NCBI GenBank assembly: GCA_035772785.1
Contig: JAOCPU010000014.1
Location: 372,001-436,000, forward strand
Direction: 5' to 3'
DNA length: 64,000 nt
Source of the DNA: Phlebiopsis flavidoalba
Taxonomy: Eukaryota; Basidiomycota; Agaricomycetes; Polyporales; Phanerochaetaceae
Shown here piece after piece: positions 59,841 through 64,000 of the stretch. Both the position numbers and the translations under genes were made by a program. The first letter of the stretch is position 1, and each line of letters opens with the position of its first letter. Under the pieces are notes generated by a model. It did no database searches and was not told the origin of the DNA. It was given only the letters and a program-made list of their open reading frames with translations.

Positions 59841-62800
59841 ATGTTACCATTCGACCCGAGTCAAACTGAGGCCGCTGCAAAGCGCAACGGGACGGGGACC
59901 CGCGAACGTGGACAGGTGGGCATTCTGCCAGCTCCGTCTCACCGTCTTCAAACAAGATACAGGACGAGAAACATAACGTGATTGCTCTTGAAGACACGAG
60001 CCAGGGGAATGATCCCGAGGTTACCCCAACCATGGACTGTCCGCGACGATTCGACGTTTCTCACGACTCCAAAACATCCGGGAGATAGCTCTGAGATATC
60101 TCCATCTTTCATATTCCCGAGTAGAAGCTACGATGTGCAGGTGAGCCATTCATGCCGTAATCTCCGCGCGATGCAACGTCAGACGATACACAGCAAATAT
60201 CGAACATCAGGGATGTTATACCAGAATGGGAAGACGATGAAGTGGATGTATGTTATCAACGCGCTTTTATACTCAGCCTATCGTAATTGCGTTTCTAGGA
60301 AATTATTGTTCTTCTCGGAGAAGTGTTCGAGAGTTTAGACTCCATAGATGAAAGCCAAGAGCTCCCTGAGTCGGAATCGGTGTCGCATATCTTCGTTCCA
60401 TGGATCCAGGAAGCTAATCCACGTTCGTCCAGGGCGCTTCCATACATGAGTTCGAAGCTCTTGAGCTATTGAGCGTCCCGACGTTAAACAGCCTTTGCCC
60501 ACAACGTGTACTGTCGCGTTGTTCAAACATGCACCGACAACTTCGTTGTACGCTGTCAAGACATTTACTAAGTCTTCCATCTCCTATGACACTCCAACCC
60601 TCGAGCATAGTGCCATGAAAGAGCAAATGATATTACGTCTTTTGACCCAAATGGACATCCCCCCACATCTTAAAGCTCCGATGGAGCTTTCAAGACGATG
60701 AGTCGATGCGCCTCGTCACGGTATGTTAATCAACTGAGGTATCTCGTAGAGGACAACTATGCTCACATCGTTGGAATATAGGAATTCTGCCCCGGAGGAG
60801 ATCTTTTAGCTCGCATTAATCGATCTGGGCTCTAAACTCGTCTTTGGCGTGGCTGTATGCGGCTGAACTGGTACGATATACCTTAGCTACACTGTCTCGC
60901 GATCTCAACTGTGAGCTACAGGCAGAAGCAACTCTCATCTCTTCATATCAGCGGAATTTGTCATCCGCGCTCTCTTCGCCCGGAGCATGTCCTCATTGGA
61001 GCCGACGGCCATTTGGTCCTCACTGGATTCTCACGCGCTTCTATCACAGCCTTCACTCGCCCAAGTCTGAACATAAAGCCATATTCACGAGAAGGAGCGA
61101 AAGTCGCTCGTGCTGTGGATTATGTGGTCTGCGTCCGAGGTCATCTTGGATGGTCGCATGATTTTGCTGTCGACTGTTGGGGGATTTGGGGGGTCTTGGT
61201 GTATTATTTATGCTGACTGCGTCCGCGTAAGCGTGTCGGTCACAAGCCTTTGGAAGCATTCATCAACTGCTCCATTTTTCGCTCACGCTAGAAACCCTTT
61301 CCTACCTAAACACAAATTGACAGGCGTCTCACATGGGTTCATCCCCCACGGGTACTGGAAAGCGCGATTTGTGTACGGTCCCGTACGCTTTGCTGAGGGC
61401 TGGGGATGACCGACGGCCGAGCTAAACGGATCTCGTCTGCCAAGGTGTAGGAGCTCACGCACATATGTATCCATCTCTGACATATCAGTGATAGTGCATT
61501 GGATAACGTAACCCACGCATACGGCTTACCATCGAGGACATCCAAAGACCACCCTTACTTCGCTGAAATGTAGGTCAATCTTTGACTGGGTCCGTGCCGT
61601 GGCTAACACCTTAAAGTGGACTGGCATTGTTGCGCGCGGTGCGCAGATGAAGGGATACCCAGGTAAGAACATGTGTGACTTATTGATCCCATTAGAATGT
61701 GGCATAATTTCAGATTCCGAGCTCCTGAAGCCGGCGCAAAAAAAACCCCAGTTCGAACCAAGCGCTGATGACTCTGTGATCGAGTCTTTAGGCATACAGG
61801 AGAGTGAAACTCTACGCGGCGTACATATCGCTGGATTTGACTACGCTATGAGGCGAAAGCAGACACCGCAAAACGTGTGTTGACCTCGCCGAAGATGAAA
61901 GTCCGGAGGATCATGGACGTGAAATCTCTTCTGAACAGGAGCATGACTCTAGAAGCGCCGTAAAGGACCTCTCGGACAAGATCTCCGAGGTTCCTCAAGA
62001 AAGTACCTGATGCGACTCCTAGCTTGATAGTGTCATTTCGTCGAAGGCTGGATCTGCTGCGACGGCTTCCACTGCGCTCTACTCTTGTACTTCTTTTGGC
62101 GAGCTACGAGACGCTTTGAAGGCCAGGCCGTCTGAAAAGTTCCCCCTTCCACGTACCGCCTCATCGGACCTTTCAAAGCAACGCCGCCGACCTCAGCCAT
62201 TTGGACGTCTCGCAAGGCGATGCAGCTGGTACGCGGTGCATCGAAATTGTCGAACAGGCTCCCAGCAGGCCGACCAGTACCTTACCAAACCAAGACAGCG
62301 AACCCATGACATCTCGACCTAGCAGCGGACTTGGCGCCCGCGGACTCGGGCTTAGAAAATATGCAAGCCTGGACTTTTGAGCTCGATACCGTCGTCTCTC
62401 TGGAGCCTGATCTGGACCGCAGTCGCAACCTTGATGCTACTGAACATCGCCGTTTCCTGGATCCTAAGGCCGCTGCAGGGGAATCGAAAAGACGCGTCTC
62501 TTTCGCGGAAGCCTTAGCCAGTACTAGCCCCACGGACACTCTTTCGCCGGACTCTGCCACCCTTGGTGCGCCGACAAGCCCATGGAGAAACCTCAGCAAG
62601 TATTACTCGCCGAATCCCAACGTGAACAAGCTGAGAAAGCGCCGAACTGAGAGCACGGCCTATTCTGTCGGCTTCCCCTGCCCTGCAAGAGAAAGTGGAC
62701 CTCCCGGACGGATTGCAGCAAATTGGACTCGGGATTGGCTACACGCATGCCGGCGCAGCGAAGAACAAGTTCAGACTAGACGGGACCCCCAAGGAGGTCG

Positions 62801-63121
62801 CTTTCGCTTGGGACGGGCGTGGCGAAGTGTACTGCGCTCTTGTCGAATATACGCCGGGGAATGTCTGGACCGGATGCGACTATGCCCGATGAGGGGAGAA
62901 CGAGCGAGGAAAGCGACGCGATGGAGGCGGTGATGCGGGAGATGTATGGCTCCGCGTGGAATGCAGACGCGGTGTCGGATATCTCGCTGGTGGTGAGTTC
63001 GCACGAGGAGCAAGCTCGAGGAGGCATGCAGGGAGAGTTTTACTCTGTTGACGGAGGTGTAGATGAGATGGGGTCTACTCTGAGGCTAGTACAGAGTGCT
63101 GATGCCGGAAACCCATTTTAG
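59841..63121 (+). CDS. Protein kinase-like (AGC-type), probable pseudokinase with long C-terminal extension
   Basis: The start at 59841 (MLPFDPSQTEAAAKRNGTG) is the best upstream ATG. The kinase domain begins near 60440 with FELLELLS. The VAIK-like lysine is in SLYAVKTFTK (near 60550). Further blocks are KEQMILRLLTQM, SFQDDESMRLVT, EFCPGGDLLARINRSG (60780-60830) and WLYAAELV. The catalytic loop reads CHPRSLRPEHVLIGADGHLVL (60961-61020) in place of HRDLKPEN, and DFG is replaced by TGF (61022-61030). WSASEVIL stands at the APE position and HDFAVDCWGI follows. The C-terminal lobe and a long extension contain FDWVRAVANTLKWTG, DDSVIESLGIQESETLRG, RRVSFAEALASTSPTDTLSPD, NKFRLDGTPKEVAFAWDGRGE and EESDAMEAVMREMYGSAWNAD. 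The stop is at 63119-63121. Loss of both catalytic aspartates suggests a scaffold or allosteric role. Confidence 0.7.
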
Positions 63122-63582
63122 TGAAGCTAGAGTTATGTTGTACTCTGGAGGACCCTCATACACTCCTTTCGCCAACCCTACCGTGTGTTTTACCTATTTG
63201 GTGCCCGCTCAAAACACTGTGTGAGCCGTCGCCTGCACGTCGTGAAATCAGGACGGGTAGCGATCAAGTAAGACGCTTGCCCACTATACTTACCCCTGAT
63301 TAGCCGATTCTTCTAACTGGATAAGAGCCGGAAATACGACAAGGTGGCCATGCCAATATGTCCGTCCATCCCGAAACAAGTTTCTAATTTGCTACTAATA
63401 CTAAAGTACATCGCGTGCACGAAGAGTCTTCAATCAGAGTCCAAGCCTACGCTTCTTGCTACGCGTAAACGGTGCTTCATATTCTGTAATAGCCCGCTAT
63501 TCGTCGTCTTCTCTTAGGAAAAGGATGTTCAGAATTTCCGGGCGTATCTGGCGTGGCTGAACATGGGTGCTGGCGTCGATGG

Positions 63583-63693
63583 TCGCTGCAGGTGGCCTGC
63601 AAGTGGAGGTAAACGTCTAGGCAAGAGTCCGGAAGATCATTGTTCGCAATACCCAGGTTCGAATCCCGTTCATGGGGGAGTTTGAGGACCCCC
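63583..63693 (+). ncRNA. tRNA-Leu-like element (decayed tRNA or tRNA-derived SINE head)
   Basis: It reads like a class II tRNA: GGTGGCC, D-arm AGTGG-GGTAA (63602-63612), CGTCT, a CAAG at the anticodon position (63622), AAGATC, a variable-arm hairpin ATTG-TTCG-CAAT (63639-63650) and a perfect B box GGTTCGAATCC (63656-63666). The acceptor stem does not pair (no complement to TCATGGG upstream), and the anticodon arm has extra bases that might be an intron. Downstream is an 8-bp hairpin at 63671-63696 and then TTTT, a possible Pol III stop. Confidence 0.4.
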
Positions 63694-63696
63694 GTG

Positions 63697-64000
63697 TATT
63701 TTCCAAGCCAAAAAGCAGGATTAGTAGCTGTTTTGAGAGCGTCCGTGGCCCAAGTTGCTTGTAAAGCCTTGTGTTGATTGCGGAGAGAGATTTTGTCTTC
63801 CACTGCGTGGTGAAATTTTATCCATACTGTTCGTGAATCACAGATCAAGTCGCGAAGGATCGGGTTCTTGAATTCGAAGGCGTCCAGACCATTGCTTCTC
63901 CGAAGCCAGCCCTCCTTGAGGCTGCCACCTATTCTGCGCCCCATCCGAGTCGATTTCCTTGCCAGTCGAATACATAATGGGGAATTTCTTGACCGGGGAA
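63697..64000 (-). other. End of window, one open minus-strand frame
   Basis: The minus-strand frame 63944-63477 (155 codons) overlaps the tRNA-like element. It opens MGRRIGGSLKEGWLRRSNGLDAFEFKNPILRDLI and shows no recognised domain. It may be the 3' part of a gene entering from outside, or chance. Confidence 0.25.

Noticed and set aside
60840..61216. Idea that the kinase frame changes alone explain the missing HRD/DFG
   Set aside because: The segment from RPEHVLI through TGFSRA is continuous in one frame, so the DFG change is a substitution; the HRD change remains less certain.
63565..63600. Second A-box-like TGGCGTCGATGG near the tRNA-like element
   Set aside because: Taking it as the A box gives an acceptor stem that does not pair and an A-to-B spacing too large for a tRNA without a long intron; the D-arm at 63602 fits better.
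1..64000. CRISPR arrays, operons, bacterial-type promoters or terminators
   Set aside because: The DNA is fungal with introns; no regularly spaced repeats are seen.

Overview
The window is nuclear DNA of a filamentous fungus, most likely an agaricomycete basidiomycete (Polyporales-like by gene style, which I cannot confirm). The reasons are the many very short GT-AG introns (about 50-55 nt), an RNA polymerase II CTD gene split by three 52-53 nt introns, fungal gene families (hyphal GT2 glycosyltransferase, class 3 lipase, secreted alpha/beta-hydrolases, F-box-like proteins), and genes on both strands without operons. Nearly every conserved gene is broken by single-base frameshifts while the amino-acid text between the breaks stays well conserved. 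Essential genes (RPB1, YL1) are affected too, so I read most breaks as uncorrected base-calling or assembly indels rather than pseudogenes. A 22-base T run inside RPB1 and a 0.8 kb A-only-like tract fit the same picture. Coordinates of multi-exon genes are therefore outer limits.

Layout: 1-3888 (+) 3' part of RPB1 with its CTD; 4142-6252 (-) mitochondrial proline dehydrogenase, tail-to-tail with RPB1; 6549-8251 (+) metal-dependent amidohydrolase; 8252-12035 mostly unassigned, with a tRNA-like remnant and a UUCG hairpin pair; 12036-13032 (+) an intact two-exon secreted protein; 13270-15758 (-) class 3 lipase; 15759-21800 poorly assignable, with two possible genes; 21820-23542 (+) YL1/Vps72 (SWR1 chromatin complex); 23543-33000 an accessory, repeat-rich stretch with an A-rich tract, a hAT-like non-autonomous element and an inverted repeat around it; 33634-35500 (+) CoA-dependent acyltransferase-like protein; 35850-36400 (-) possible acyl-CoA thioesterase; 38333-41789 (+) GT2 glycosyltransferase; 42206-50309 (-) a tandem array of three related secreted alpha/beta-hydrolases; 51809-53313 (+) F-box-like/LRR protein; 53314-59840 weakly coding; 59841-63121 (+) protein kinase-like gene with a degenerate catalytic core; then a tRNA-Leu-like element near 63.6 kb.

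The left and middle parts mix housekeeping genes (transcription, chromatin, proline catabolism, cell-wall/hyphal growth) with lineage-specific secreted and enzyme genes. I see no clear single gene cluster or novel system. The most unusual items are the hydrolase array, in which one copy has lost the nucleophile serine and carries a mucin-like tail, the probable pseudokinase, and the nested repeat structure at 31.1-33.0 kb.
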